Assembly: GCA_023701205.1 (NCBI GenBank)
Contig: JAMPXJ010000007.1
Span: 64,261 to 128,260 of the forward strand
Length of the DNA stretch: 64,000 nucleotides
From: Oligoflexia bacterium
GTDB taxonomy: Bacteria; Bdellovibrionota; UBA1018
Direction of reading: 5' to 3'
Part shown: one piece after another, positions 39,808 to 50,078 of the stretch
How positions within the stretch are numbered: the first letter of the stretch is position 1
Layout: each line of letters starts with the position of its first letter
Notes under the pieces: generated by a model
The model's database searches: none
What the model was told of the DNA's origin: nothing
What the model saw: only the letters and a program-made list of their open reading frames with translations
Position numbers and translations under genes: made by a program

Positions 39808-41646
39808 ATGCCTCAAGTACAAGAGCTTGATTTGGTCGTGGTCCGTTTTGCCGGGGACTCCGGCGACGGCATGCAGCTCGTGGGCGATCAGTTCACCACC
39901 ACGTGCTCGATGATGGGCGACGATGTCGCGACACTTCCGGATTATCCCTCGGAGATCCGCGCTCCCGCCGGAACGGTCTTCGGCGTCTCGGGCTTCCAGG
40001 TCTGCTTCGGCAACAGCGGCGTGCACACGCCGGGCGATCGCGTCGACGTGCTCGTGGCCATGAACCCGGCCGCGCTCAAGACCAATCTCCAGTACATGAA
40101 GCCCAACGGGCTCATCATCGCGAACGAGGACGCGTTCGTCGCGCGCAACCTCGAGAAAGCCGGTTACGCCTCGAATCCTCTCGAAGGCGCGGATCTCGCC
40201 AACTACCGAGTCTGCCGCGTGAAGATCGCGCAGATCACCCAGAAGGCGCTCGAAGGCTCGGGCCTGAGTCCCAAGCAGATCGATCGCTGCAAGAATTTCA
40301 CGGCGTTGGGCCTCACGTATGCGCTTTTCAATCGCTCGAAAGAGTACACGCAGAAGTGGATCCAGAAGAAGTTCGGCGCCAAGCCCGAGATCCATCAAGC
40401 CAACGTAAAGGCGTTCGAGGCGGGACTGAATGTCGGGCAGGAAGGGGACCTCTTCCCCTGCACCTACCAGATCCGCAAAGGCAAGCGCGCTCCGAAGCCC
40501 GGCAACTACCGTCAGGTGACGGGCAACTCGGCGACCGCGCTGGGGCTGCTCGCTGCATCGCGCCGCGCGGAGCTCCCGCTCTTCCTGGGTAGCTATCCCA
40601 TCACTCCGGCCACCGATATCCTGCATGAGCTGAGCAAACACCGCGGGATCGTGACGATCCTCCAGGCCGAAGACGAGATCGCCGCGATCGGCGCGACGCT
40701 CGGCGCGGCCTTTGGCGGCGCGCTCGCCGTGACGACGACTTCCGGCCCGGGTTTCTCGCTCAAGAGCGAGTTCATGAATCTTGCCGTTATGGTCGAGCTG
40801 CCCATGATCATCGTGGACGTGCAGCGCGCGGGCCCGTCGACGGGCTTGCCCACCAAGACCGAGCAGTCGGACCTTCTGCAGGCGCTTTATGGCCGGCACG
40901 GCGAGTCGCCGATCGCGGTCGTCGCGGCCTCCTCGCCGCGCGACTGCTTCGATGCCTCGATCGAAGCGGCGCGGATCGCGCTCAAGTACATGACGCCGGT
41001 CGTGCTGCTCAGCGACGGCTATCTCGGCAACGGAGCCGAGGTTTGGCGCGTGCCGGCGCTTACGGAGCTACCGGATCTGCGTGTCCGGCAGCGCACCAAT
41101 CCGGAAGGCTTCCTGCCTTATGAGCGCGACCCGCAGACTTTGGCCCGTCCGTGGGCGGTGCCGGGCACTCCGGGTCTCGAGCACCGGATCGGTGGCCTCG
41201 AGAAAGCCGAACGCACCGGACAGGTCAGCCACGATCCCGTCAACCACGAAAAGATGGTCAAGCTGCGGGCCGAGAAGATCGCCCGCATCGCCCAGGATAT
41301 CCCGGCCACCCAGGTTTATGGGAACCCCAAGGCGGAACTCCTGGTGCTCGGCTGGGGCAGCACGCAAGGCGTGATCCGCCAGGCGGTGGAGAGCCTGAAC
41401 GCTCAGGGCGTCCCGGTCGCCTGCGCGCACCTGAGGCACCTCAATCCGATGCCCGCCGATCTCGGCGCTTTGCTGAAGAAGTACCCGAAGGTGCTGATTC
41501 CGGAGCTCAATATGGGGCAGCTCTGGTACCGCATCCGGGCCGAGTACCTCCTCGATGTCGAGCGCCTCAACAAGGTCCAGGGTCAGCCGTTCCGCGCGGA
41601 CGAGATTGAATCCAAGATCAAGAGCATGCTGGGAGTGAAATCATGA
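39808..41646 (+). CDS. korA: 2-oxoacid:ferredoxin oxidoreductase, alpha (gamma-alpha fused) subunit
   Basis: 612 aa from the ATG at 39808 (GAGAGGAAG upstream). The N-terminal part (about 1-190) is the gamma domain (VVVRFAGDSGDGMQLVGDQF), followed by the alpha pyrimidine-binding domain (GSYPITPATDILHELSKH, QAEDEIAAIGATLGAAFGG) and the C-terminal domain (LLVLGWGSTQGV). Fused gamma-alpha is typical of 2-oxoglutarate:ferredoxin oxidoreductase KorA; 2-oxoisovalerate or pyruvate cannot be excluded. Overlaps korB by 4 bp. Confidence 0.93.
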   Translation: MPQVQELDLVVVRFAGDSGDGMQLVGDQFTTTCSMMGDDVATLPDYPSEIRAPAGTVFGVSGFQVCFGNSGVHTPGDRVDVLVAMNPAALKTNLQYMKPNGLIIANEDAFVARNLEKAGYASNPLEGADLANYRVCRVKIAQITQKALEGSGLSPKQIDRCKNFTALGLTYALFNRSKEYTQKWIQKKFGAKPEIHQANVKAFEAGLNVGQEGDLFPCTYQIRKGKRAPKPGNYRQVTGNSATALGLLAASRRAELPLFLGSYPITPATDILHELSKHRGIVTILQAEDEIAAIGATLGAAFGGALAVTTTSGPGFSLKSEFMNLAVMVELPMIIVDVQRAGPSTGLPTKTEQSDLLQALYGRHGESPIAVVAASSPRDCFDASIEAARIALKYMTPVVLLSDGYLGNGAEVWRVPALTELPDLRVRQRTNPEGFLPYERDPQTLARPWAVPGTPGLEHRIGGLEKAERTGQVSHDPVNHEKMVKLRAEKIARIAQDIPATQVYGNPKAELLVLGWGSTQGVIRQAVESLNAQGVPVACAHLRHLNPMPADLGALLKKYPKVLIPELNMGQLWYRIRAEYLLDVERLNKVQGQPFRADEIESKIKSMLGVKS

Positions 41647-42701
41647 GCACTGAAATCAACAAGGAGACCAAGCCCGCGGGCGGGCTCGTCAAGAAGGACT
41701 TCCTGAGCCAGACCGAGCCGCGCTGGTGCCTGGGCTGCGGCTGCTATTCGGTCTTCAACCGGCTGACGGGCATGTTCCCGACCATGGGCGTTCCCCGCGA
41801 GAAGTTCGCGATCATCTCAGGCATCGGCTGCTCGTCGCGCCTTCCGTATTACGCGTCGACCTATGGCTTCCACACCATTCACGGGCGTGCGCCCACGGTG
41901 GCGATGGGCCTCAAGATGGCGCGGCCGGAGCTCTCGGTGTGGGTGATCAGCGGCGACGGCGACCTGCTCTCCATCGGCGGGAACCATTTCATCCACCTCA
42001 TCCGGCGCAATCCGGACATCAAGGTGATCCTCTTCAACAACCAGATCTACGGACTGACCAAGGGCCAGGCTTCGCCGACGACCCGCGCCGGCACCAAGAC
42101 GAAGACCACGCCCGGGGGCGCATTCGACTCTCCGATGAAGCCGCTGGCGATGGCGATCGCGGCGGGCGCGACCTTCGCGGCGCGCGTGACGGACACCGAC
42201 GGCGAGATGCTGACCGAGGTGATGAGCGCGGCCGCGGCCCACAAGGGCGTGGCGTTCATCGAGGTGATGATGAACTGCGTGATCTTCAATGATGGCGCGT
42301 TCACGGCCATCACGGACAAGACCTCCCGCCTGGAGACGACGGTCCGGCTGCAGCACGGCAAGCCGCTCCTCTTCGGCGCCAACCAGGACAAGGGCATCCG
42401 GCTGAAGAATTTCAGCCCCGAGGTCGTGAAGGTGGGCGAAGGCGGCGCGAACGCGAGCGAGCTCGCCGTCCACGATATCGCGAGCCCCGACTCCTCGCTG
42501 GCCTACCTGCTTTCGCAGATGGATCAGCCGCGGGACGGGCAGCCGGTTCCGCTCGGGATCTTCCGGCAGGTCAGCGCGCCCATTTACACGGAAGTCGCTG
42601 GGATGCAGTCGCCGGCTGACGACGCGGCGGTGGCCAGGATCCTGCGGGGTAGCGCCTCGTGGGTCGAAGGCGAGGATGGCGGTATCCGCTCGTCTGAATG
42701 A
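41643..42701 (+). CDS. korB: 2-oxoacid:ferredoxin oxidoreductase, beta subunit
   Basis: 352 aa. It holds the TPP-binding part (WVISGDGDLLSIGGNHFIH, FNNQIYGLTKGQASPTT) and cluster cysteines (RWCLGCGCYS, SGIGCSSRLPYY). With KorA it oxidatively decarboxylates a 2-oxoacid, probably 2-oxoglutarate, and reduces ferredoxin. The nuoA start is 33 bases downstream, so the kor and nuo genes look cotranscribed. Confidence 0.93.
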   Translation: MSTEINKETKPAGGLVKKDFLSQTEPRWCLGCGCYSVFNRLTGMFPTMGVPREKFAIISGIGCSSRLPYYASTYGFHTIHGRAPTVAMGLKMARPELSVWVISGDGDLLSIGGNHFIHLIRRNPDIKVILFNNQIYGLTKGQASPTTRAGTKTKTTPGGAFDSPMKPLAMAIAAGATFAARVTDTDGEMLTEVMSAAAAHKGVAFIEVMMNCVIFNDGAFTAITDKTSRLETTVRLQHGKPLLFGANQDKGIRLKNFSPEVVKVGEGGANASELAVHDIASPDSSLAYLLSQMDQPRDGQPVPLGIFRQVSAPIYTEVAGMQSPADDAAVARILRGSASWVEGEDGGIRSSE

Positions 42702-42734
42702 TTTGAGCAGGGGTTAGATAGAGAAGGCGCATTT

Positions 42735-43085
42735 ATGGATTTCTTCTTCGTCCTTGTATTCCTGGGCCTGGCGGGCTTGTTCGTTTTCGGGGGGCTTTTC
42801 GCCTCGCGGCTTCTGGCGCCGCACCGGCCGGATGCGAACAAGAACGCCACGTATGAGTGCGGCGAGCGTCCGATCGGCACGGGCTGGGTTCAGTTCAACG
42901 TCGGCTACTATCTCTTCGCGCTGCTCTTCCTGATCTTCGATGTCGAGGCCGCGTTCCTGTATCCCTGGGCGGTCGCGTTGAGGGAGCTGGGAGTGGCCGG
43001 ACTGATCGAGGCGGGGCTCTTCATCCTCGTGCTGGTTTTCGGGCTGGTTTATGCCTGGAGGAAAGGGGTGCTCGAATGGGTCTGA
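42735..43085 (+). CDS. nuoA: NADH-quinone oxidoreductase subunit A
   Basis: 116 aa, three TM helices. [20 protein letters not shown] and [14 protein letters not shown] are the Nuo A signatures, with the conserved acidic residues at the Q-site entrance. GAGAAGG precedes the ATG. The 3' end overlaps nuoB by 10 bp. Confidence 0.95.
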   Translation: MDFFFVLVFLGLAGLFVFGGLFASRLLAPHRPDANKNATYECGERPIGTGWVQFNVGYYLFALLFLIFDVEAAFLYPWAVALRELGVAGLIEAGLFILVLVFGLVYAWRKGVLEWV

Positions 43086-43726
43086 TCACCGAGAAGCTTC
43101 CGGGCATCATCGAGCCCGTTCCGGGCGGCTCCGTGCTTCTTTCGAGCATGGATGCCGTGATCAATTGGGCGCGCTCCAACAGCCTCTGGCCCCTGACCTT
43201 CGGAACCAGCTGCTGCGCGATTGAGGTGATGATGGCCTCGGGCGCCGCCCGCCACGATCTGGCGCGTTTCGGAGCGGAGGTCACGCGCCCGTCGCCCCGC
43301 CAGGCCGATCTTTTGGTCATCGCCGGGACGATCGTCCGCAAGATGGCGCCGCGGCTGAAGCTCCTCTATGAGCAGATGGCCGAGCCCCGCTACGTCATCG
43401 CGACCGGTTCGTGCGCGATTTCGGGCGGACCCTTCATTTACAACAACTACTCCACGGTCCGTGGCGCCGATGAGATCATTCCGGTGGACGTCTATGTCCC
43501 GGGCTGCCCGCCGCGGCCCGAAGGATTTTTCTACGGCATTCTGCAGCTGCAGCGGCTGATCCGCGAAGGCGAGTCGATCCGGAGACCCGGCGAGCGGCGC
43601 AAGCCGGTGCTTGCGGCTCTGCCGGCCGGCATCACCCTGGATCAGATCCAGGCGGAGCTCCGGGAGCTGCTCGAAAGCAAGGCACAGGTGAAGCTCGGGG
43701 CGTCGGCGACCGCGGGGAGGGGCTGA
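43076..43726 (+). CDS. nuoB: NADH-quinone oxidoreductase subunit B
   Basis: 216 aa. Carries terminal cluster N2: ligands in [25 protein letters not shown] and [12 protein letters not shown]. The start at 43076 lies inside the nuoA end. The C-terminus has an extra 50 residues relative to many NuoB proteins, ending in a charged, Ala-rich tail. Confidence 0.96.
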   Translation: MGLITEKLPGIIEPVPGGSVLLSSMDAVINWARSNSLWPLTFGTSCCAIEVMMASGAARHDLARFGAEVTRPSPRQADLLVIAGTIVRKMAPRLKLLYEQMAEPRYVIATGSCAISGGPFIYNNYSTVRGADEIIPVDVYVPGCPPRPEGFFYGILQLQRLIREGESIRRPGERRKPVLAALPAGITLDQIQAELRELLESKAQVKLGASATAGRG

Positions 43727-43727
43727 G

Positions 43728-44192
43728 ATGGAAGCGAATGAGCTGATTTCCACGGTCCAGTCGCTCGAGCCCGCCGCCACCCTCCGCGACAAGGTGGATC
43801 GTCCGGCGATGAGCGTTCCCAAGGAGAGCGTTCCCGCTCTCATGCGTCGCCTGCGCGATGAGCCCGCGCTCTCGTTCGACATGCTTTGCGCGCATACCGC
43901 GATCGACTGGCACAACGAGAACCGGATCGAGCTGGTCTATCAGCTCTATTCCACGAAGCATCGGCATTATCTCGCTGTCTTCGTGTCGCTGCTCCGGGAC
44001 ATGCCGGTGGTGACCTCCGTCAGCGATGTCTGGCGGATCGCCGAGTGGCAGGAGCGCGAGGTTTACGACATGTTCGGAGTGCTGTACCGCTCCCATCCGG
44101 ATCTGCGCCGGATCCTTCTGGACGATGACTGGAAAGGCTTCCCCCTCCGGAAAGATTACAAAGACGAGTTCATGCTGGAGGCCCCGAAATGA
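43728..44192 (+). CDS. nuoC: NADH-quinone oxidoreductase subunit C
   Basis: 154 aa, the 30-kDa subunit, not fused to NuoD. Recognised by [27 protein letters not shown] and PLRKDY. It starts one base after the nuoB stop and overlaps nuoD by 4 bp. Confidence 0.95.
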   Translation: MEANELISTVQSLEPAATLRDKVDRPAMSVPKESVPALMRRLRDEPALSFDMLCAHTAIDWHNENRIELVYQLYSTKHRHYLAVFVSLLRDMPVVTSVSDVWRIAEWQEREVYDMFGVLYRSHPDLRRILLDDDWKGFPLRKDYKDEFMLEAPK

Positions 44193-45355
44193 GCGCGATC
44201 ACCGTGACATCCCTGGACGAGCGCATTCGCCGGTCCATCGGCGCGGACGGCGGCGCCTCGACGACTCAGGAATATTTCGTCAACATGGGCCCGCAGCATC
44301 CATCGACCCACGGCGTGCTCCGCCTCGTGCTGAAGCTCGACGGCGAGAACGTGCGCGAGGTGATCCCGGTGTTGGGCTACATCCATCGCGGCGTCGAGAA
44401 GATGGGCGAGCACCTGAGTTATCGCCAGTTCGTGCACCTGACGGACCGGCTCGATTATCTCTCGGCGCTGGCCAACAACTGGGCTGTCGCCAAGGCGGTC
44501 GAGAAGGCCGCGAACATCGAGACCAACGAGCGCATCGAGACGATCCGCACGATCGTGGCCGAGCTGCAGCGGATCGCCAGCCATCAGCTCTGGTGGGGCG
44601 TTTTCGGAATGGACCTGGGTGCCTTCACGCCTTTCCTTTACGGCTTCCGCGATCGCGAGAAGATCTCCGACATCCTGGAGGAGACGATCGGCGCGCGCCT
44701 GACGATGAACTACATCCAGCCGGGCGGGGTGATGTTCGACATCCATCCCGATTTCCAGCGCAAGGTGAAGGAGTTCCTCACATACTTCCGGCCCAAGCTC
44801 GAGGAATACGAGACGCTGCTGACCCAGAACGTCATCGTGCAGGAGCGCATGCGGGGAGTGGGCGTGCTTACGGCCGAGAAGGCGGTCTCGATGGGCGCGA
44901 CCGGGCCCGTCCTGCGCGCGAGCGGCGTCGCGCACGATCTGCGCAGGAGCGAGCCCTACGGTGTCTACGCGAAGGCAGCCTTCGACGTCCCCGTCGGGCG
45001 CAACGGCGACTGCTGGGATCGCTACTGGGTGCGCATCGAAGAGATCCGCCAGTCCATGCGGATCATCGAGCAGCTCATCGACAACATACCCGAAGGCAAG
45101 CACCTGGTGGTGAAGCCCGCGGTGCGGACCAAGGTCCCCGAGGGAATCCATTATTCGCAGGTCGAGACCGCGCGCGGGATCTTCGGCGTCATGCTGGTTT
45201 CGGACGGCAAGGACGTGCCGTACAGGATCCACGTACGCACGCCGAACTTCAACAATCTCTGGACGGTGACCGAGACGGCTCCGGGCTGGAGGGTGGCGGA
45301 CCTGGTGACGATCATTTCGTCGCTCGACATCGTGGTGCCGGACATCGACCGCTAG
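44189..45355 (+). CDS. nuoD: NADH-quinone oxidoreductase subunit D
   Basis: 388 aa, the 49-kDa subunit that forms the quinone site with Nuo[15 protein letters not shown] contains the conserved His of the Q site; [28 protein letters not shown] and the C-terminal VVPDIDR are typical of the family. Confidence 0.96.
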   Translation: MSAITVTSLDERIRRSIGADGGASTTQEYFVNMGPQHPSTHGVLRLVLKLDGENVREVIPVLGYIHRGVEKMGEHLSYRQFVHLTDRLDYLSALANNWAVAKAVEKAANIETNERIETIRTIVAELQRIASHQLWWGVFGMDLGAFTPFLYGFRDREKISDILEETIGARLTMNYIQPGGVMFDIHPDFQRKVKEFLTYFRPKLEEYETLLTQNVIVQERMRGVGVLTAEKAVSMGATGPVLRASGVAHDLRRSEPYGVYAKAAFDVPVGRNGDCWDRYWVRIEEIRQSMRIIEQLIDNIPEGKHLVVKPAVRTKVPEGIHYSQVETARGIFGVMLVSDGKDVPYRIHVRTPNFNNLWTVTETAPGWRVADLVTIISSLDIVVPDIDR

Positions 45356-45379
45356 TGCGCCGTTTGAGAGGGTAAGAGC

Positions 45380-46465
45380 ATGAGTTCATGGGAAGTGAAA
45401 ACGATCGCGCAACGGGCCGCGGAGGCCATGCCGGAGAGCGTCCTCGCGGGCGCGGGCTACGTTCTGCTGGCCGTCGGCTTCGCGGCGGCCTTCATGGCTC
45501 TGATGGGAATGGCCCTGATCTATGCCGAGCGCAAGGTGGCTGCGCATTTCCAATGCCGGCTGGGACCCATGCGGGTCGGGCCGCACGGGATTTTCCAGAC
45601 CGTGGCCGACACGATCAAGCTGCTTTTCAAGGAAGACATCGTGCCTTCGCAGTCGGACAAGCTGCTGCACCTGTTCGCCCCTTACCTGAGCATGATGGCG
45701 ACGCTGCTCGCGCTGCTGGTGCTGCCGATGAGTCCGGTCGTCCAGATCGCCGACATGAATATCGGCGTGCTCTACGTCACGGCCGTCACCGGCTTCGGCG
45801 TGCTGGGCGTGCTGCTGGCGGGCTGGAGCTCGAACAACAAGTGGTCGCTCCTGGGTGCGATGCGCGCCGGCGCGCAGATCATCTCGTACGAGGTCTCGGC
45901 CACGATGGCGCTATTGGTGGTCGTGATGTTCTCCGGCTCCATGCAGCTCTCGAAGATCGTCGAGAGTCAGGCCGAGGGCTGGTGGATCTGGCGGGCGCCC
46001 GTCATCGGGCTGGTTTCGTTCGTGATCTTCCTCATCGCCTCGCTGGCCGAGATCAGCCGCACGCCGTTCGATCTCCCGGAGGGCGAAAGCGAGCTGACCG
46101 CGGGGTTCCACACCGAGTACTCGGGCCTGCGCTTCGCCATGTTCTTCCTCGCCGAGTTCATCAATATGTTCATCGTCGCAGGCATGGCGGCCACGCTCTT
46201 CCTGGGGGGCTGGATGCCCTTCCATATCGGCGGGTTCGACACCTTCAATTCGGTGATGGACCTGCTGCCTCCGGGCGCGTGGTTCTCGCTCAAGAGCGGC
46301 CTCGTCGTCTTCCTGATCATGTGGTTCCGTTGGACCTTTCCGCGGCTCCGCGTCGATCAGCTGATGAAGCTCGAGTGGAAGATCCTGCTCCCGATCGGCT
46401 TCGTGAACTTGTTCGCTGCGGCGGCTTCGGTTGTTTTCGGCTGGTATTTCTTCCCTATCCGTTAA
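45380..46465 (+). CDS. nuoH: NADH-quinone oxidoreductase subunit H
   Basis: 361 aa, eight TM helices, links the Q site to the membrane arm. Signatures: AERKVAAHFQCRLGPMRVGP, RAGAQIISYEVSA, ISRTPFDLPEGESELTAGFHTEYSG and FRWTFPRLRVDQLM. GAGAGGG precedes the ATG. It follows nuoD directly; in 14-subunit operons nuoE, nuoF and nuoG would sit here. Confidence 0.96.
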   Translation: MSSWEVKTIAQRAAEAMPESVLAGAGYVLLAVGFAAAFMALMGMALIYAERKVAAHFQCRLGPMRVGPHGIFQTVADTIKLLFKEDIVPSQSDKLLHLFAPYLSMMATLLALLVLPMSPVVQIADMNIGVLYVTAVTGFGVLGVLLAGWSSNNKWSLLGAMRAGAQIISYEVSATMALLVVVMFSGSMQLSKIVESQAEGWWIWRAPVIGLVSFVIFLIASLAEISRTPFDLPEGESELTAGFHTEYSGLRFAMFFLAEFINMFIVAGMAATLFLGGWMPFHIGGFDTFNSVMDLLPPGAWFSLKSGLVVFLIMWFRWTFPRLRVDQLMKLEWKILLPIGFVNLFAAAASVVFGWYFFPIR

Positions 46466-46478
46466 AGGCGGGTTCAGC

Positions 46479-47210
46479 ATGGTTGTTTCGGAATCGAATC
46501 AGGTAGTGGCTCCCCCGATCCAGAGAGGCGGATTTTTCTCGAATCTCGCGACGGGATTGAAGTCCCTCCTCAAGGGGATGGGGATCACGTTCCATTATTT
46601 CTCGCGCCCCTCGACGGTGGTGACGCAGCAGTACCCCGAGAACCGCGCGACGCTCAAGATGTTCGACCGCTACCGGATGCGGCTCTCCCTGCCGCATGAT
46701 GAGAACGGCTTCCACAAGTGCACCGCCTGCACGATCTGCGAACAGGCCTGCCCGAACAGCTCGATCAGGATCGTTTCGCGCAAGGGTGCCGTGACCAACA
46801 AGACGGAGCTCGACCGCTTCATCTGGCGCATGGACAGCTGCACCTTCTGCAACGCCTGCGTGGTGGCCTGCCCGTTCTCCTGCCTGAAGATGAGCGGAGA
46901 TTTCGAATGCTCGGTCTATGACAAGAGTCTGCTGGTCTTCAATCTCACTCGTTACGCGGGTCCCACCTCGACGGTCCTGATGAAGGTCACCGACCCGCAG
47001 GAACGCGCGAAGATGTGGGAGCCAAGGGATGTGTATTCGGGGCCGGTGCCCCTGCGCGGTACGGCCGTTCCGGGGGGCGGACGAACGCTCGGCGCTCCCG
47101 AGCCCGTGAAGGCATCCGCGCCCGTGGCGGCGCCCACGCCCGCCCCGGCAACGGCGCCGGCGGCGTCGGCGACCGCGCTCGCGGTCGAGGAGGAAGGTGG
47201 CAAGAAATGA
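46479..47210 (+). CDS. nuoI: NADH-quinone oxidoreductase subunit I
   Basis: 243 aa from the ATG at 46479. Two [4Fe-4S] motifs, CTACTICEQACP and CTFCNACVVACP, carry clusters N6a and N6b. Unusual is an Ala/Pro-rich C-terminal tail of about 45 residues after the conserved core. The N-terminus (LKGMGITFHYFSRP) is the usual amphipathic helix on the membrane. In a complex without NuoEFG this subunit, with NuoB, is a likely entry for electrons from ferredoxin. Confidence 0.95.
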   Translation: MVVSESNQVVAPPIQRGGFFSNLATGLKSLLKGMGITFHYFSRPSTVVTQQYPENRATLKMFDRYRMRLSLPHDENGFHKCTACTICEQACPNSSIRIVSRKGAVTNKTELDRFIWRMDSCTFCNACVVACPFSCLKMSGDFECSVYDKSLLVFNLTRYAGPTSTVLMKVTDPQERAKMWEPRDVYSGPVPLRGTAVPGGGRTLGAPEPVKASAPVAAPTPAPATAPAASATALAVEEEGGKK

Positions 47211-47755
47211 TCTCTCAGGCGACTGAAACCCTCTTGTTTTATCTCTTCGCGACGGTCTCCGTCGGGCTGGCACTGGCCACGGTGCTCTCGCAGAGGATTC
47301 TGCGCGCGGCCGTTTATCTCATGGGCGTGCTCGTGACGAGCGCCGCTTTCTACATCCTGCTCGGGGCGGAGTTCCTGGCCGGGGTGCAGATCCTGGTCTA
47401 CGTGGGCGGCATCGTGATCCTGCTGGTCTATGCGGTCATGCTGACGCGCTCGAGCGAGCTGCTCGAGGATCATCCTTCGTTCGTGCGCAAGGGCGTGGCC
47501 TTCGTCGCGGCCTCGGCCTTCTTCGCGCTCGCGACCGGCGTCTTTTCGGCCACCCGGATCGGAACCGCCGGCGACGGTCACGCGCCCGCGGCGGTCGCCG
47601 ACACGACGCTCGAGATCGGCCGGAGACTCCTGGATCAGGGAGCGACCGGTTACGTCATTCCATTTGAAATCATCTCGCTGCTGCTTCTGAGCGTGCTGAT
47701 CGGCGGCTCCGTCATCGCGCGCCGGAGCCTGGCGAAGGCGGAGGAAACGAAATGA
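47207..47755 (+). CDS. nuoJ: NADH-quinone oxidoreductase subunit J
   Basis: 182 aa, five TM helices. RAAVYLMGVLVTSAAFYILLG and VGGIVILLVYAVMLT match the NuoJ/ND6 core including the TM3 pi-bulge segment. It overlaps nuoI and nuoK by 4 bp each, so translation is tightly coupled. Confidence 0.94.
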   Translation: MISQATETLLFYLFATVSVGLALATVLSQRILRAAVYLMGVLVTSAAFYILLGAEFLAGVQILVYVGGIVILLVYAVMLTRSSELLEDHPSFVRKGVAFVAASAFFALATGVFSATRIGTAGDGHAPAAVADTTLEIGRRLLDQGATGYVIPFEIISLLLLSVLIGGSVIARRSLAKAEETK

Positions 47756-48099
47756 TCGAGCAGCTGGCAACTCTGGCACCGGGACCGTTTCACTGGCTCT
47801 CGCTCACGGTCCTGCTTTTCGCGATCGGAATCTACGGGATCCTCACGCGGCGGAACGCGGTGGGCATCCTCATGGCCGTGGAGCTCGCGCTGAACTCCGG
47901 CGCGATGAACTTCGTGGTTTTCAACAAATACGTGGCGCCTTCCGCGGTCGACGGCCAGATCATGGCGATCTTCGTGATCGCGATCGCGGCCGCCGAGGTG
48001 GTGGTGGGCATGGCCATCTTCGTGACCCTCTTCGGCCATCGCCGGACGGTGGACGTCACCCGGATGGACCAGATCACGGACGCAGCGGGGACGAACTAA
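47752..48099 (+). CDS. nuoK: NADH-quinone oxidoreductase subunit K
   Basis: 115 aa, three TM helices. IYGILTRRNAVGILMAVELALN has the first conserved membrane glutamate of the proton path, and IAAAEVVVGMAIFV the second. It overlaps nuoJ and is followed by nuoL after one base. Confidence 0.95.
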   Translation: MIEQLATLAPGPFHWLSLTVLLFAIGIYGILTRRNAVGILMAVELALNSGAMNFVVFNKYVAPSAVDGQIMAIFVIAIAAAEVVVGMAIFVTLFGHRRTVDVTRMDQITDAAGTN

Positions 48100-48100
48100 G

Positions 48101-50065
48101 ATGGAACACGAGTTGGGTTTTGCGCTCAGAAACGCCTGGCTGATCCTGGCGATCCCGTTTTTCTCCTTCCTGGTGGTCGGGCTTTTCATCCGGCCGCGGG
48201 CCCCGAAGCTCGCTGGGATCGTGGCGACGCTCGCCGTCTTCGCGAGCGCGGGCTTCGCGTACGCGCTGGCGGTCGAGTACCTCTCGCTCGGCGGTCATGA
48301 TGGCTGGAAGACGATCGTGCCCTGGAGCTTCGAGTGGCTTCGGTTCCAGGAGCACCTGGCCGTCCACATCGGCGTGATCGTCGATCCCATCTCCGTGCTC
48401 CTGATGGTGGTCGTGACCACCGTGAGCTCGCTCGTGCATCTCTACTCGCTGGGTTACATGCACGGCGAGGCCGGGTTCGGCCGCTACTTCACCTGGCTGA
48501 ACCTCTTCACCTTCAGCATGCTCGCGCTCGTCACCGCGCCCAACATCCTGCAGATGTACGTGGCCTGGGAGCTTGTGGGCGCCAGCTCCTTCTGCCTGAT
48601 CGGCTATTACTTCGAGAAGCCGTCGGCCGTGGAGGCTTCGAAGAAGGCTTTCATCGTGACCCGGTTCGCGGACTTGGGCTTCCTGCTCGGCGTCCTGATC
48701 CTCGGCTACTTCGGCTACCAGATCGCCTCCGAAGCCGGCGGTTCGGCGCAGGCCTTTGACTTCCTCTTCCTCACCAACCCCGAGGTCATGGGGAAATTCT
48801 CGGCCCTGGGCGCGGGCCTCTTCGGCATTCCGCTGCTGACGCTGGCCTTGCTGCTCGTGTACATGGGCGGCGCCGGGAAGAGCGCCATGTTCCCGCTGCA
48901 TATCTGGCTGCCGGACGCGATGGAAGGCCCGACGCCCGTGTCCGCCCTCATCCACGCGGCGACGATGGTCGTGGCGGGCGTGTACCTGGTGGCGCGGCTT
49001 TTCCCGCTTTTTGCGACCTCGGGCGACGCGCTGCTGGTCGTGGCTTACATCGGGGCGTTCACCTCGGTCTTCGCCGCGGTCATCGCCTGCACGCAGGATG
49101 ATATCAAGCGCGTGCTGGCGTATTCGACCTTGAGTCAGCTCGGTTACATGATGTTCGCGCTCGGCGTGGCCTCGTTCGAGCATCCGCTCGGCTACACCGC
49201 CTCGATGTTCCATCTTTTCACGCACGCGTTCTTCAAGGCGCTGCTCTTCCTGGGGGCGGGCTCGGTGATCCACGCCGTGCACAGCAACGAGATCTGGAAG
49301 ATGGGCGGCTTGAAAGCCAAGATGCCCGTCACGCACGCGACCTTCGCGATCGCGACGCTGGCGATCGCGGGGATCTGGCCGTTCGCGGGCTTCTTCTCGA
49401 AGGACGAGATCCTGGCCGCGGCCCTGGGCAGCGGTCATACGGGGATATTCACCTTGGGCCTGATGGTCGCCGGCCTGACCGCCTTTTACATGTCGCGAAT
49501 CTACTTCGTGACGTTCTGGGGCAAGGCCAAGACCGAGCACGCCTCGCACGCGCACGAGTCGCCCTGGATCATGCTGATTCCGCTTGTGATCCTCGCGGTC
49601 CTTTCGATCGGAGCGGGCTTCGTCCCGTTCGGTGAGTTCGTGCGGTTCGGCGCGGCTCATGGCGAAGCACATGGGATCAATCCCATGATCGCGGCGGCCG
49701 GGACGCTCGCAGGGGTGTTGGGCATCGGCTTCGCGTGGCTGCTCTATCGCGATGGCCTGGCGGAGCGGTCCGGAGTGATCGCGCGCGCTTTGGGTGGCGG
49801 CTACCGGCTCATCCGAAACAAGTTCTACTTCGACGAGCTCTACCTGTTCGTCACCCATAAGATCATCTTCCGCCTCGTGGCGGCGCCGATCGCGTGGTTC
49901 GATCGGCATGTCGTGGATGGCGGCGTGAATCTGTCGGGATGGAGCGCCCGGGTATTCGGGTCGGCGGTGAGTTATCTACAGACCGGGCAGGTCCAGACCT
50001 ACGGGTCCTGGTTCGTGGGAGGGGCGGTCCTGCTGCTCTTCTCGCTTTGGATGCTGCGGGCGTGA
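48101..50065 (+). CDS. nuoL: NADH-quinone oxidoreductase subunit L
   Basis: 654 aa antiporter-like subunit (usual length 600-650), with proton-path residues in NLFTFSMLALVTAPN, GAGKSAMFPLHIWLPDAMEGPTPVSALIHAATMV and FFKALLFLGAGSVIHA. The amphipathic transverse helix lies near the C-terminus. Confidence 0.96.
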   Translation: MEHELGFALRNAWLILAIPFFSFLVVGLFIRPRAPKLAGIVATLAVFASAGFAYALAVEYLSLGGHDGWKTIVPWSFEWLRFQEHLAVHIGVIVDPISVLLMVVVTTVSSLVHLYSLGYMHGEAGFGRYFTWLNLFTFSMLALVTAPNILQMYVAWELVGASSFCLIGYYFEKPSAVEASKKAFIVTRFADLGFLLGVLILGYFGYQIASEAGGSAQAFDFLFLTNPEVMGKFSALGAGLFGIPLLTLALLLVYMGGAGKSAMFPLHIWLPDAMEGPTPVSALIHAATMVVAGVYLVARLFPLFATSGDALLVVAYIGAFTSVFAAVIACTQDDIKRVLAYSTLSQLGYMMFALGVASFEHPLGYTASMFHLFTHAFFKALLFLGAGSVIHAVHSNEIWKMGGLKAKMPVTHATFAIATLAIAGIWPFAGFFSKDEILAAALGSGHTGIFTLGLMVAGLTAFYMSRIYFVTFWGKAKTEHASHAHESPWIMLIPLVILAVLSIGAGFVPFGEFVRFGAAHGEAHGINPMIAAAGTLAGVLGIGFAWLLYRDGLAERSGVIARALGGGYRLIRNKFYFDELYLFVTHKIIFRLVAAPIAWFDRHVVDGGVNLSGWSARVFGSAVSYLQTGQVQTYGSWFVGGAVLLLFSLWMLRA

Positions 50066-50078
50066 CGGGGAGAGAGAA

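Noticed and set aside
45356..46478. Displaced nuoE/nuoF/nuoG within or near the nuo operon
   Set aside because: Every frame between nuoD and nuoI is accounted for by nuoH, and no FMN/NADH-binding or [2Fe-2S] thioredoxin-like protein is seen anywhere in the window.
48074..49909. 611-codon minus-strand open frame opposite nuoL
   Set aside because: Translation is charged, Arg/His/Glu-rich and motif-free; nuoL is certain. Similar long shadows lie opposite ftsZ, the subtilase, nuoD and nuoM.
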